Shown piece after piece: positions 14,801-24,456 of a stretch of DNA of 24,583 bases (positions within the stretch are counted from its first letter, which is position 1; each line of letters starts with the position of its first letter). Source of the stretch: CAZXPA01 sp964642485 (GTDB lineage Bacteria; Patescibacteriota; Patescibacteriia; UBA2591; UBA6264); contig CAZXPA010000004.1 of NCBI GenBank assembly GCA_964642485.1, positions 1-24,583 on the forward strand, written 5' to 3'. Made by a program: the position numbers and the translations under genes. The notes under the pieces are model-generated. The model saw nothing but the letters and a program-made list of their open reading frames with translations, ran no database searches and had not been told where the DNA came from.

Positions 14801-16703
14801 CCATTAAAGTCATTGACTGGGTCAGCTGGTAAAGCTGACCCTAAGGCCTGACCCAAAACATTTTGCCAGGAAGGCCATTTGCTATTAGTTTGGCCTAAAA
14901 CATAAGTCCCGGCTCCTAAAGTTGGATATTGGCCATGTTCTAGCTTATAATCTCCTAACTTAGTTTTTATTTCCTTTAAATCATAAAGCCGTAATAAATC
15001 TCTTTGAATTTCAGCTTTATCATCTGGATCACTGATATTAACATTAAACCGCCAATTGGCTAATAATTGATTAAAAATCTCAATTGTTTCTGAACTAGCG
15101 CCATTATTATAAGAGATTAAATAAATATAAGTATGGACATCGCCAACGCAAGTTATTTCCTCGATATAAAAAGGATTATACAAAGTTGTCCATGACGTCC
15201 CTGTATATCGGCTGCGATCAACTGGATAGTCTTCAGATTCAGAATAAGATTCAAAATCTAGATATCCTTGCTCAATACAGAACTGTCTGGCGGTGGCATC
15301 ATCGAGGTATAAATAATACGAATTATACTGAGGCCAGGTAATTGATGATGAATCTTCAACATCAGTTGCCCCAACATAAACTGTCCGGCCTTCTTGAAGA
15401 GCATAATAATTATCAATTGAAAAACGACTTGGGCTACCAGGGTTAGGTACATTTTCTTTATACCAACTCAAAGGAGTTAATCTTTTTGGATTGCTAATCA
15501 CTTTCAAGCCAATAGCGTCTCCTGAATCTTCAACTGAAAAAAGAAATTCTTTAATCAAATCTCCATCACCAGCTAAAACAGCTGGGCTTTGCAATTCTGG
15601 TAAAAAACTTATTTCCACTTCTCTTAAGCTCCCTCTTTGAAATTGAACATCATCAATGTAAACATCTGTGCCTTGACTCCCTGTATTATTATAACCAATA
15701 GTCATTCCTACTTCATTGCGTAAATCACCATTACTATCTAAAGTATTAGCCATTGCTTCAGTATATTCAAAGGTATAAGCATATCTCCCCCATTCTGGAT
15801 AATCACCAGCTGGGATTGAGCCTAAAGAAATAGTGGGATAACCGTCTGTTTGATAAGGATAATTAACAAACCGGCATTGACCGCAAACATCATTAGGATC
15901 ATCAAAATTAATTGGGCAACCACTTGAACAATCACCTATGCCCTGACAATATGAGCAACTTCGACTCTGACTACACCAACCAAGACCATAGCACATTCTT
16001 ATTGACAAATCACCAGCTAAATGACCCTTGTAATAAAAAGTAAAAGTATATTCTTGACCAGGCTTGAGATTAAAATCTGAAGTATTATAAACCATTTTAG
16101 CCCACATCACCCGATTAGTATATGGCCAACCAAGATTAGCTCCATCATTAAATTCGCAGGTTCCACAATCTGGATAATCTGGAAGATTACATTTATCTCC
16201 TCCATTTGTTTCAAAAGAACAAGAAGAATGATAGGCATAAGAATTAGGCCAAAAACCACCACCAGTGCCAGCACAAGCATCCATTGAACAGTCCCCTGGA
16301 TATGGTTCATAAGCATCTTGATGAATTAAAAGACTATTATCACCAGTATGGGCTTCATCTGTAGTAATCTCCACTCCTGAATGTATCTGAGTAGAACTGG
16401 TCCAACCAACACTTTCAGCCATATAAATTCCTGGAGGATAATTTCCTTGACAATAACGCAATCTAAATTGAGTGTTTGGAGCCCCATTTGGACCAGCTGA
16501 ATCTTCAAAAGCCCAAGGAATATCACAAATAAAGACATCTACATCGGCTTGTCCAGAAACTGGATCACCAAAGCTTGGTGTTGCTGTAGCAACAATCTGT
16601 ACTTTTCCATTTCGACTCTGAGCTGTAGTTATTTGAAATCGAGAGTCTGTATCAGTAACCGAAGCAACTGCTGGATCTGAGGACTCCCAAGACCAAGTCC
16701 AGT
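11890..16703 (-). CDS. Giant Cys-rich surface protein, C-terminal part (after the assembly gap)
   Basis: This is the continuation of the gene at 16714-22706, not a separate gene. The frame is open right up to the gap and begins WTWSWESSDPAVASV, the second half of a Big_2-like Ig domain. In order: end of the Ig domain; a jelly-roll, carbohydrate-binding-like domain (about 15620-16420, ending VYIDDVQFQRG); a domain shared with the 771-aa protein (RLTPLSWY), interrupted by a 65-residue insert; a type II pseudopilin-like globular segment (KTKLGDYKLEHGQYPTL...LPADPVND, about 14800-14990); about 720 residues with roughly 100 Cys (14500-12360), with internal duplications such as TSGCLTG.C; a disintegrin-like motif; and a C-terminal Hint domain with 20 residues after it. 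An in-frame TTG at 16461 is not the true start. An extracellular adhesin or envelope role is inferred. Confidence 0.85.
11953..12357 (-). other. Hint (intein-like autoprocessing) domain
   Basis: This 135-residue segment of the giant protein starts at Cys1 (CFTAGTLV, splicing block A). It continues with KIEEIKVGDIIDGYD, has TDIHP (block B Thr-x-x-His) and LYTQRGYLKVKDL, and ends in VYNLEVDQFHNYFANGFLVHN (blocks F and G, terminal His-Asn). No homing endonuclease is inserted. The residue after Asn is Lys, not Cys, Ser or Thr, so normal protein splicing is not expected; N- or C-terminal cleavage, as in bacterial intein-like type B domains, is possible. Confidence 0.85.
12586..12728 (-). other. 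Disintegrin-like Cys motif in the giant protein
   Basis: The spacing GACCDGC...VCRAALDPCDIQETC then TGSSYTCPAD and NGTEC follows the pattern C-R-x(4)-C-D-x(2)-E-x-C-x-G-S-x(2)-C-P known from disintegrin/ADAM domains. It is 48 residues long and immediately precedes the last Cys-rich stretch before the Hint domain. Similarity by eye only; convergent Cys spacing is possible. Confidence 0.55.
15142..15357 (-). repeat. ATARQFC protein module, copy 1
   Basis: The coding insert contains LYLDDATARQFCIEQGYLDF, DRSRYTGTSW and IEEITC. It splits the domain shared with the 771-aa protein: there TVYIS leads directly to VYILSYN, while here TVYVGATDV and YIYLISYNN are separated by about 70 residues. DNA is nearly identical to copy 2 across most of its length. 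Confidence 0.75.
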
Positions 16704-16713
16704 NNNNNNNNNN
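16704..16713. other. Assembly gap (10 N) inside the giant gene
   Basis: Ten N interrupt the sequence within a Big_2-like Ig domain. Translation before the gap ends ASLTSFT and translation after it begins WTWSWES, but in another frame. Comparison with the sister repeat, which reads TDSFTWSWDS, shows the gene is continuous. The frame is restored if the true gap length leaves remainder 2 on division by 3, so 10 is a placeholder. Confidence 0.95.
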
Positions 16714-19700
16714 TAAGTAAAAGAAGTAAGACTCGCGGTGTCACCAACAGCTGTAAAATCAGCAGTATTCGGCTCTATTTCAACCAAAGATAACTGGCAA
16801 AGTTCTTTAGTGGTAAATGTCCATTCAACATCACTGGCCATTTCCACTCCATACTGTGATTTTACTCCATTTGTTCCAGACAAAATTCTTACTTTATACT
16901 CTCGATTAGAAGCAAACAGCCCAGCATTTATATTAACTATTGTCTTCCCTCCCTCATCAAAAGCTGAAATACTGGCTGGTGTTTCACACCACCAATCTGC
17001 TCCATCAAAAGTACATTCTAATCCTGGCTGATCACTGCCGTATTTTCCCTTAATACTAATTGTCTGTGAAGAAAGACTTGCTTTATTCATTATCTGATCA
17101 AAGGTAAAGGTAGCGCTAATCATTGCGTTTCGGCAAACATCAGTCCCAGTTGGCTGATAAGTATCAACACTTGGGTAAGTTGCCACAATTAAATCTAAAG
17201 AGCCAGTTGTTGAATCACCAATTAATGGAGTAGTAGTAGCTTGAATCTCTGTTTCTCCTAAATCTACTCCTGTAGCAAAGGCCGTATTATCAGAACCAGC
17301 TACTGTAGCCACTGCTGTGTTTATTGAATCCCAGCTCCAAGTAAAGCTGTCTGTTCTTAGAATCTGGCAATCTAGGCCAATTGCCAGAGCAGAATAATCC
17401 TTAGTTCCCGTCTCTATAATCAACCCCTCTGGCGATTGTTCAGACATTTCTATTCTCTCAGCTGAACAGCTCTCAGCCTGATCTTTGGTTTTAAAATGCC
17501 ATGTATAATCATCAGCCGGTGAGCCGTCTTCAATTCCGTCCTTATTTCCGTCCAACTGATAATTATCAACCGAACTTATAATTCCTGTGTCCCCGCTCTT
17601 AAGGGTAACTTGGTACCAATAATTTTGACTTAATAAACTGTTAGGGTTAAAAATAAAGCCCTGGCTACAAGTTATTGTCCCAATCCAATGCCCAGCACCT
17701 GTTGGACTCCATTCTCCGTCTATATATCTCATATAATCACCTCCTGAACCAGTCTGAGACCAAGATGGTTTAAAATCTGGGTACCCTTGTTCAAAACAAA
17801 ATCGTTTAGCTGTTGCCTCATCAGGATATAAATAATATGAATCGTGCTGGGGGTCGGTAAAAGATTTAGGTATTCCAAAAACAGGCCCGCTAACATCAGT
17901 AGTGCAAGATCCGGGATCAAAATCTTCATCCCCAGAATTACATTTTCTGACAATGATATTACTGCTTATCAAACCATCTACATCCATGTTAAACCGAGCT
18001 GAAATAAGAGCGTTGCGGCAAGCTTGTGAAGACAAATGCCGGGGTGAGGGGGTTTGAGTATTAGTTGGACAAGAACTATCTTCAATTACCCGGGGCAACT
18101 CCAATGGCTCCTCTTCTTGGGCCAGTGATTTAAAATATAAAGGATTGCTTTCAACCCAGATTTGATCACAGACCTCGATCCAATTACCAAAACAATAACC
18201 AGCAAAAGAAAATCCATCGCAAACCAAATGACAATTAACCGCTGTTTCTTTTTGAACCACTACGTCGCCGGTTACCGTGCCCTCAGGCACAGTAATATTA
18301 TTAATTTCTTCATCAAAGGCCCAGGTTAAAGAAATTGCCTCTTGATTGTCATAAAAAACAAGCTTTCGGTCAAAGTCATCAGGTCCAAGACTAAAACGCG
18401 CTCCTGAAATAGTCATTGGTGAAAAACCAGGGTATTCTTCATCAGGATCAATAGAACAAAGGGCTGGGGCTAAAGGATCTTTGTTTAGTTCCCAGTCTAC
18501 TAAATTACTATTTATATTAGCGGCTGTTTTAACATAAACTTGAGTAGAATAACTATTCTGTCCCTCAGGAACAGGGGGCAGCGCTGTCGGGACGGCGACA
18601 ATAATTTCTGTATCAGTCCAGCTCGATGGACAATAATCAGGCAAAGGATCAGCAGCATAATCAAAGCCGCCCAATTTAAAATAAACTGTTCCCGGAGTTG
18701 AAAGAAAATTTTGCCCCCTAATAGTAATCCATGTTTGTTCTGGCCCGCTGCCGGGACTAATACTTTCAATTAACGGCAGCTGAGAAAAAGGCACAGGATT
18801 AGATGGCCTTAAAGGATTCCCTTCTTCAATAGGTGAAGGAACATGAACAACCACCCATGACCATGGGTCTGGTACCTCAGGCACTTCAATATTAAGCTTA
18901 GTATTAGACCAATCACTTTCATCTAAATTATCAATTGTTTGTGGATCTGATCCTCCTTCACCAAAAATTATATGGCTGTCTCCCTCAACATCACCAAAAT
19001 TCATACCATTAATAGAAATCCGATCTCCAGTTTTACCACGATTTGGCTGCAGTTCACAAATAGCCGGATGGAAGTTATCTCTAACCTCAAAGGTCTTTTC
19101 ATTACTTGCGCCCTGATCTGGATTAGTAACAGTTACTAAATAATCACTTCCTATTGTTAATTCTTCCGGAACAATAGCCACAATCTCTGTTTCAGACCAA
19201 TTATTACAACCAATATCAGCTTCCACACTAACACAAGTTATTTCCTCGATATAAAGAGGAACAAGCAAAGATGTCCATGACGTCCCTGTATATCGGCTGC
19301 GATCAACTGCTGGAATCTGGATAGCCTTCAGATAAGATTCAAAATCTAGATATCCTTGCTCAATACAGAACTGTCTGGCGGTGGCATCATCGGGATATAA
19401 ATAACGCGAATCATACTGAGGCAAGATAATTAATGTTGAACCTCCAACACCGCCAAACTTAACAAGACTATTCCCCTGACTTTGCCCAAAACCACTACCG
19501 GTAATAGTGATATAAGTTGGGATTGCTGGATTATTTGTCCCCTGGTCTGGGCTAATATCAGTAATTATTGGCGGAGCTAAAATACTGGTAAACTGACCGG
19601 CGCCTGATGTTTCTGAAACTGTGGCGGCAATATTAACTGTTTGCTCCCCAGCCCCACCGGCTGGGGAAACAGTAGTTTGTAAGCCCTCAGCTGGATTAAC

Positions 19701-22700
19701 GGTGGCAATACTGACATCTCCTGAGTCCCAGAAAAACTCAGCAATACAAACCTGATTATTATTAGAATCATAGGCCTGGGCTGTATAAACAACTGTTTCG
19801 CCAAAAGATTCTACCGTAGCCGTATCTGGATTAACATTAACATAATCAACCTCACAAAGATTATCTTCAGCCCCGGTTATAAACTGCCAACTATAATCAT
19901 TCATGGAAACGCCCAAACTGTCTCGAATCCCATTACCATCAGTTCCGCCAGTCAATTCCACCTTATAATTCATTTGAGGTTCTAAAAGACAGCCCTCTGG
20001 ATAAAGAGCAATTTCGTCATGACTTTCATTAATGCTTAAATCAAAATCTATTTGTTGATCAGGTAGCTTTATTAAGTTTATATTATTCTGATTTAAAGAA
20101 CCTAAATCCATTGCTTTATCAAATTCGACCTCAATTGCGATATTAAGGCAAACATCATCTCCTATCGGGTTATGGGCAATAACTTGAGGCCGGGAATAAC
20201 AACAATAATTTGGATCTAAAAACCCACAACCCAAATCTCCGCCACATTGAGCATCACTTTGACAACCGCAGCAAAGACCGCGATTATCACCAGTGCAATC
20301 ACCTTGATCAGCCATACATTCAAGCGGAGCTAAACAAGAATTAGGACTTGGCGAACAACAGCAACGACAAGTGTCAACTGCTTCATGCAAACAAGAATAA
20401 ACTGGGGCTGAACAACCATAAGGAAGATTATCAGGACAATTAATCATTTCTTGACAAGCCTGGCCCGGGCCACCGATATGCTGAAGCACATCAAAGGGCA
20501 AGCCATTACTTGTGCCTTGATCATTAATTACGACAACATCACCATCCTCAGCTCCTAAAGGCACTGTTATATCCTCTATCCCTGTATCGTACCAACTCTG
20601 ATAATTAGCCTCTATATTACTATAAAATTTTACTTTACTTGACCCTGTTTCATCACCAAACCTAATTCCAGTTAAATCAACTTCTGTTTCATCAGGATAA
20701 CCTGAGGCTGGATTAATTGACCAAAGACAAGGACCAGTTGCCGCTTGGTCACTGTCAACATAAAACTCAACCAAATTACTGCTTAATTCCTCGCCAGTCT
20801 GATACTCAATTGTCACCTGAACCTCGGGTCGATCATTTTGCGAATAAGCTGTTGGTACAGCCGTAGTAATATAATTTTGGTCATAACCGCCAATACTTAC
20901 TTCAGTTGGTGTGCCCTCAAGGATAAACTCTACTTTAGTTGGGTCAGCTGGTTGAGACGTTTTGCCCATAAAACAAGAACCTTGAATAGTAATACATTCA
21001 CCCCTTGCTCCTTGAGCTGGGTTTAAATGAGAAATTTGAGGAGAACAAAGACAGTCTTCAGGTGTGGCCGTGGTAAAATCCCAGTTGCCAGAAAGCAAAT
21101 TCCCTTGTTGGTCAATAACCAAATCAGTAGAAATAGTAACACTGTAATCTGTGTTATTTTGTAAATTATTATCCGGGTCAAAAGTAAAAACTCTAAAATG
21201 ATTATTAACTGGATCACCTGGATCATCTACTCTAAAAACTCCACCAATAACTATTTTTTCATAAGGAGAGTCAAATTCACTTGGTCGCATCTCAAAATCA
21301 AAATTATCACCCCCGCCACTAATTTCAAACCTAACTAAGTTGTCATACATCTGAGTGCCAAAAGTCACACTAATATTAGTGTCCGGACAAACCAAAGTAC
21401 CTGTGGGATGCCAAAAACTAATTCCTGGCGCTTGATCATTGGTTTGAAACTCCCATTCAACTGCCTCAGCCATTTCATTTAAACAAAGGTCTTCAACGTG
21501 CTCAACATGAACCCGATACCAAGTAAATGCTTGTAATAAATTTTCGTCTCTTAAAGAAATTCTAAATCCATCGCCAATTGCTTGAACTTCAAAAATCTCC
21601 TTAGCCAAAGTTTCAACTACCGCCCCCCCCTGACCATCTAACCTGGCCAGCCAAATATTTGTTTCAATTGGATAATTATTTTCATCAGCTACTGTGGTCA
21701 TATCAATTGGCTCAGAAAAACTAGCCTCAATACTTGGTTTTCTGGAAACATTTTGATCTGGATAATCAGGATCACTTTGGTCAAAAATTGGATAAGTAGA
21801 AATAATTTCTGGCGGGATGATGTCTACAGTTGTCCCAGTCATAAAATTCCAAAGAAAATAACTGCCAACGTCAATACAATCGCCAGCAGCTAAACAGACT
21901 TGAAGAAATTCTCCCTGAGTGTCTGAAATTGCTTTGGGGAAATAAGCCTCATAAGAAGTATTAGGATCAAAAAGGTCAGGATGTTTGAAAATAATAATAT
22001 TATTTCTGGTTTGCCAACTACCACTAACCGGGCTTGCCCCGGTTTCAATTCTTAAATCCCCGGCTGTTTCTAAGTCCTCAATTATTTGTCCATCAACTGA
22101 ATGATTAAATTTTGGCTGAACAGCTGAACAAAGATAAACATCCTGATGATAATTCTGCTCTAAGCCGCCATGAGTTGTTTCAATCTTTTTAATCTTAAAG
22201 GCGTCAGGTGGAGGAGAACAACTAGGATCTGGGATTGCACAATTGCCCTCAGTATCACAACGAACCCCAAATCCACAACAAAGCCCTGGCGTACATCCTT
22301 GTCCGTCGGCAACTGGTCCAGTTATTCCCGTTAATCTACTCATGATAAAGCTGACAAGGGCGTAGGCAAAAACAATAATTAAAAGGCCAACCAGGCCGCT
22401 TGAAATAATCTTTTTCGCTTTTTCAACCTTTTCTGACGCTCCGCCAGAAGTCATCCAAATAAAACCACCAATAATTATAATAATTACGGCTATTAGTCCT
22501 AAAAGGCTTAGAACAGCTTTAATAATTCGACCAATTATCTCTGGTAACCCAGCTTCTCCATAGCCAACAACCTGGCCAAAATTTGTTAATTGCTCATTGC
22601 CAAATACTTGAGCCTGAACAGGGCTCAATTTAGCAAAATAACAAAATAGTAAAATAACAAACAATAAAGTCAGGCTATAAAAAATTTTTCTATTTTTCCT

Positions 22701-22706
22701 AACCAC
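16714..22706 (-). CDS. Giant surface protein, N-terminal part: pilin-like anchor plus Ig-like domains
   Basis: About 1,997 residues precede the gap. A signal peptide (1-33, ending SPVQAQ) is followed by a VirB2/TrbC-like segment: IIGRIIKAVLSLLGLIAVII then GGFIWMTSGGASEKVEKAKKII and a second membrane helix to residue 127. Such pilin-like double-helix units are common in Patescibacteria. A Cys cluster follows, then Ig-like modules. IPT/TIG domains include ISHLNPAQGARGECITI, ICELQPNRGKTGDRISI and IESISPGSGPEQTWITI. Big_5-type domains end in W.F.T, and three are each followed by a Big_2-type domain, the last cut by the gap. A second Cys-rich block lies at about 20170-20470. Two ATARQFC inserts interrupt an IPT and a Big_5 domain. 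GTG at 22706 is the start; an in-frame TAA lies 13 bp upstream. yqeY ends 19 bp upstream. Anchored outside the membrane, it is probably an adhesin or envelope fibre. Confidence 0.87.
17663..17876 (-). repeat. ATARQFC protein module, copy 3 (diverged)
   Basis: The segment contains LYPDEATAKRFCFEQGYPDF, a Trp-centred region (DGEWSPTG) and IGTITC. It interrupts a Big_5-type domain between VSGPVFG and FIFNPNSLL, which should be close together in the fold. DNA is clearly diverged from copies 1 and 2, but protein order and spacing are kept. Confidence 0.7.
19222..19448 (-). repeat. ATARQFC protein module, copy 2
   Basis: The segment contains LYPDDATARQFCIEQGYLDF, DRSRYTGTSW and IEEITC. It sits in an IPT/TIG domain between SLVKFGGV and EADIGCNNWSETEIVAIV, a junction that is normally a short loop. 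The stretch TCCATGACGTCCCTGTATAT and much of the flanking DNA are shared with copy 1. Confidence 0.75.
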
Positions 22707-22716
22707 AGCTAAGTTT

Positions 22717-22756
22717 GTTTAACTGTTAAGTTGTTAAATTGTTTAATTGTTCTTGA
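22717..22756. repeat. Degenerate 8-bp tandem array over the yqeY 3' end
   Basis: Units are GTTTAACT, GTTAAGTT, GTTAAATT, GTTTAATT, then GTTCTTGA. The array encodes the last residues of YqeY (about QLNNLTT and the stop) and fills most of the gap to the giant gene. Confidence 0.6.
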
Positions 22757-23190
22757 ACTATCTCACGTACCTTGCTTGCTTCAACCTGGCCTTTAATTTG
22801 GCCCATTACTTTGCCCATTACTTTACCAAAATCCTGCGGGCCAACAGCCTTAACTTGTTTAATTGCCTTTAAAACTACTTCTTTTACTTTATCATCTGAT
22901 AGGTCTTCTGGCAAGTATTGATTTAAAATCAACAGCTCTCTTTTTTCTTTTTCAGCTAATTCTAAACGTTCACCTTTTTTAAACATTTCTATTGCTTCTT
23001 TCCGTTTTTTAATTTCCCGCCTGATTACTTCAATCACAACTTCATCTGTTAATTCTTTTTCTTTGGGCCGAAGTTCTATCTCTTTATTATGCAAAGCAGT
23101 CCTTAAACCCCTTAAAGCGTTTAAATGTACAGGTTCTCCTGCCTTTATAGCTTCCTGAAAATCCTTCTCTATTGTCTTTAATAAATCCAT
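22726..23190 (-). CDS. GatB/YqeY domain protein
   Basis: This 154-aa protein belongs to the YqeY family, related to the tail domain of GatB of the tRNA-dependent amidotransferase. Its exact role is unsettled; it may bind tRNA. Family features include an N-terminal helical MDLLKTIEKDFQEAIKAG, LNALRGLRTALHNKEIE, EVIRREIKKRKEAIEMF, LNQYLPEDLSDDKVKEVV and GKVMGKVMGQIKGQVEASKV. Length is typical. It follows rpsU, a pairing seen in many bacteria. The extreme C-terminus is encoded by an 8-bp repeat array. ATG at 23190 has no clear ribosome binding site. Confidence 0.93.
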   Translation of the reverse strand: MDLLKTIEKDFQEAIKAGEPVHLNALRGLRTALHNKEIELRPKEKELTDEVVIEVIRREIKKRKEAIEMFKKGERLELAEKEKRELLILNQYLPEDLSDDKVKEVVLKAIKQVKAVGPQDFGKVMGKVMGQIKGQVEASKVREIVQEQLNNLTT

Positions 23191-23192
23191 GG

Positions 23193-23288
23193 TTGGTTAA
23201 TTAGGGATTAGGGATTGGTTAATTGGGATTTCCTGATTACCTGATTACCCAATTGCCTAAGTACCCAAGTACCCAAGTACCCAAGTAC
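23193..23288. repeat. Adjacent 7-bp and 8-bp degenerate tandem arrays
   Basis: The first part (23193-23227) has 7-bp units TTGGTTA, ATTAGGG, ATTAGGG, ATTGGTT, AATTGGG. The second part (23233-23288) has 8-bp units CTGATTAC twice, CCAATTGC, CTAAGTAC and CCAAGTAC three times. Together they occupy nearly all of the 105-bp rpsU-yqeY spacer. No spacers of CRISPR type are present. Confidence 0.8.
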
Positions 23289-23295
23289 CCGATCT

Positions 23296-23514
23296 TTATT
23301 TAATTTTACCAATTTTTCTTAAAAAAGTCATTTTTTCAGTCCGTTTTTTCCGTAATAAAGCACCTTGCTTTTTTAATTTTTTGCTTTTTGGCTTAGCATA
23401 AAACCTCTTCTTCTTATATTGGTTAATAACTCCACTGCGCTTAACCCGCTCAGAAAACTTTCTAAGAAAAACATTTAAAGGCTCATTTTGTTTTCTTTTA
23501 GATTCAACAGCCAT
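23296..23514 (-). CDS. rpsU: Small ribosomal subunit protein bS21
   Basis: This 72-aa, very basic protein has the bS21 pattern: NEPLNVFLRKFSERVKRSGV followed by a Lys/Arg-rich helix (YKKKRFYAKPKSKKLKK). It binds the 30S platform near the anti-Shine-Dalgarno region. ATG at 23514 is immediately upstream of the conserved start. The leader is a 7-bp repeat array with no Shine-Dalgarno sequence. The gene lies between parB and yqeY. Confidence 0.92.
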   Translation of the reverse strand: MAVESKRKQNEPLNVFLRKFSERVKRSGVINQYKKKRFYAKPKSKKLKKQGALLRKKRTEKMTFLRKIGKIK

Positions 23515-23518
23515 ATGA

Positions 23519-23600
23519 TTGATTGTTAATTGTTTATTGTTGATTGTTGATGGAAGAAATCAAAGCCCGCTTAACAATTAGCAATCAACAATCAGCAATT
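23519..23600. repeat. Inverted pair of 7-bp arrays upstream of rpsU
   Basis: Left array (23519-23553): TTGATTG, TTAATTG, TTTATTG, TTGATTG, TTGATGG. Right array (23573-23600): AACAATT, AGCAATC, AACAATC, AGCAATT. The arms are roughly complementary and enclose a 19-bp spacer containing AAAGCCCGCT. A hairpin can form in the rpsU leader. The arrangement equals that around the four-helix-bundle gene, but without a gene inside. Confidence 0.75.
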
Positions 23601-24449
23601 TTACTTCTTTATTATTTTTTTAATCAATTCATCTAATTCTTGATCACTATAAGTTTCAATAATAACTTTAATCTTTTTATTTTGTTTGATAATTTTTACT
23701 TTTGTCCCCAGGGACTCGGCCAGGAACCGTTCTTTTTCTAAAAAGCGGGCATCTAATTCAATGCTTTTTCTAACCCGTTTCCCAGAAACTATTTTTTCAG
23801 TTTCCCGAACAGTTAAACCCAAACCTAAAATTCTTTTTAATAAAGCTTTTTGCTTTTCTTCGTCCTCAGCTGAAAGCAGGGCCTTAGCATGTCCTTCAGT
23901 AATCCTTTCTTGTTCAATTGCCTTTTGAATCGGCTCTGGGAGAGTTAAAAGCCGCAGAGTATTAGCAATGCTTGCTCTAGCCTTGCCCAATTTTTGCCCA
24001 ACTCTTTCCTGAGTTAAATCAAATTCATCAATTAAACGTTGATAGCCCCTGGCTCTTTCCATTGGATTAAGATCTTTTCTTTGAATATTCTCTAAAAGAG
24101 AAAGTTCTAATTTTTCATTATCTTTAACTGAACGAATAATGCCGGGAACAGTTTTTGATTCTAAGACTTTAGCTGCTCGCCAACGTCTTTCCCCAGTAAC
24201 TATCTGATATTGATTCTGACTGATTCGGGTTAAAATCAAGGGCTGAATAATCCCATACTCGCGAATGGAATTAATTAATTCCTCCATTTCCAAATGAGAG
24301 AAATTTTTTCTTGGTTGCTCTGGGTTAGGCTCAATTTGTTCAATCGGGATTTGTAAAACTTGTTCGCCAGTACTAACTAAAATTTCTTTGTCTACTTTTT
24401 TAATTGTTTTAGCTGGAATTAAGGACCCTAAACCTCGTCCTAAAGACAT
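23601..24449 (-). CDS. parB: Chromosome partitioning protein ParB
   Basis: ParB is a CTP-dependent DNA clamp that loads at parS and works with ParA in chromosome segregation. The start MSLGRGLGSLIP is a classic ParB N-terminus. The CTP-binding domain carries PNPEQPRKNF, the GERRWRAAK box and ENIQRKDLNPMERARGY. A helix-turn-helix follows (LTQERVGQKLGKARASIANTLRLL), then ITEGHAKALL, and a C-terminal dimerisation domain. Length is 282 aa, as usual. parA would normally lie upstream, outside the window. No parS-like palindrome was seen in the window. The upstream region is an array of 8-bp repeats containing two overlapping -10 motifs. Confidence 0.95.
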   Translation of the reverse strand: MSLGRGLGSLIPAKTIKKVDKEILVSTGEQVLQIPIEQIEPNPEQPRKNFSHLEMEELINSIREYGIIQPLILTRISQNQYQIVTGERRWRAAKVLESKTVPGIIRSVKDNEKLELSLLENIQRKDLNPMERARGYQRLIDEFDLTQERVGQKLGKARASIANTLRLLTLPEPIQKAIEQERITEGHAKALLSAEDEEKQKALLKRILGLGLTVRETEKIVSGKRVRKSIELDARFLEKERFLAESLGTKVKIIKQNKKIKVIIETYSDQELDELIKKIIKK

Positions 24450-24456
24450 ACCAAAT

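Noticed and set aside
16459..16461. TTG start giving a separate 1,523-aa protein
   Set aside because: The frame is open for another 80 codons up to the gap and the translation matches an Ig domain begun on the other side.
23233..23288. A CRISPR array
   Set aside because: Units of 8 bp are directly adjacent with no spacers, and no cas genes are present.
149..24449. Alternative genetic code with TGA as Gly
   Set aside because: mreD and mrdA end at TGA at the expected positions, and the conserved genes contain no internal TGA.
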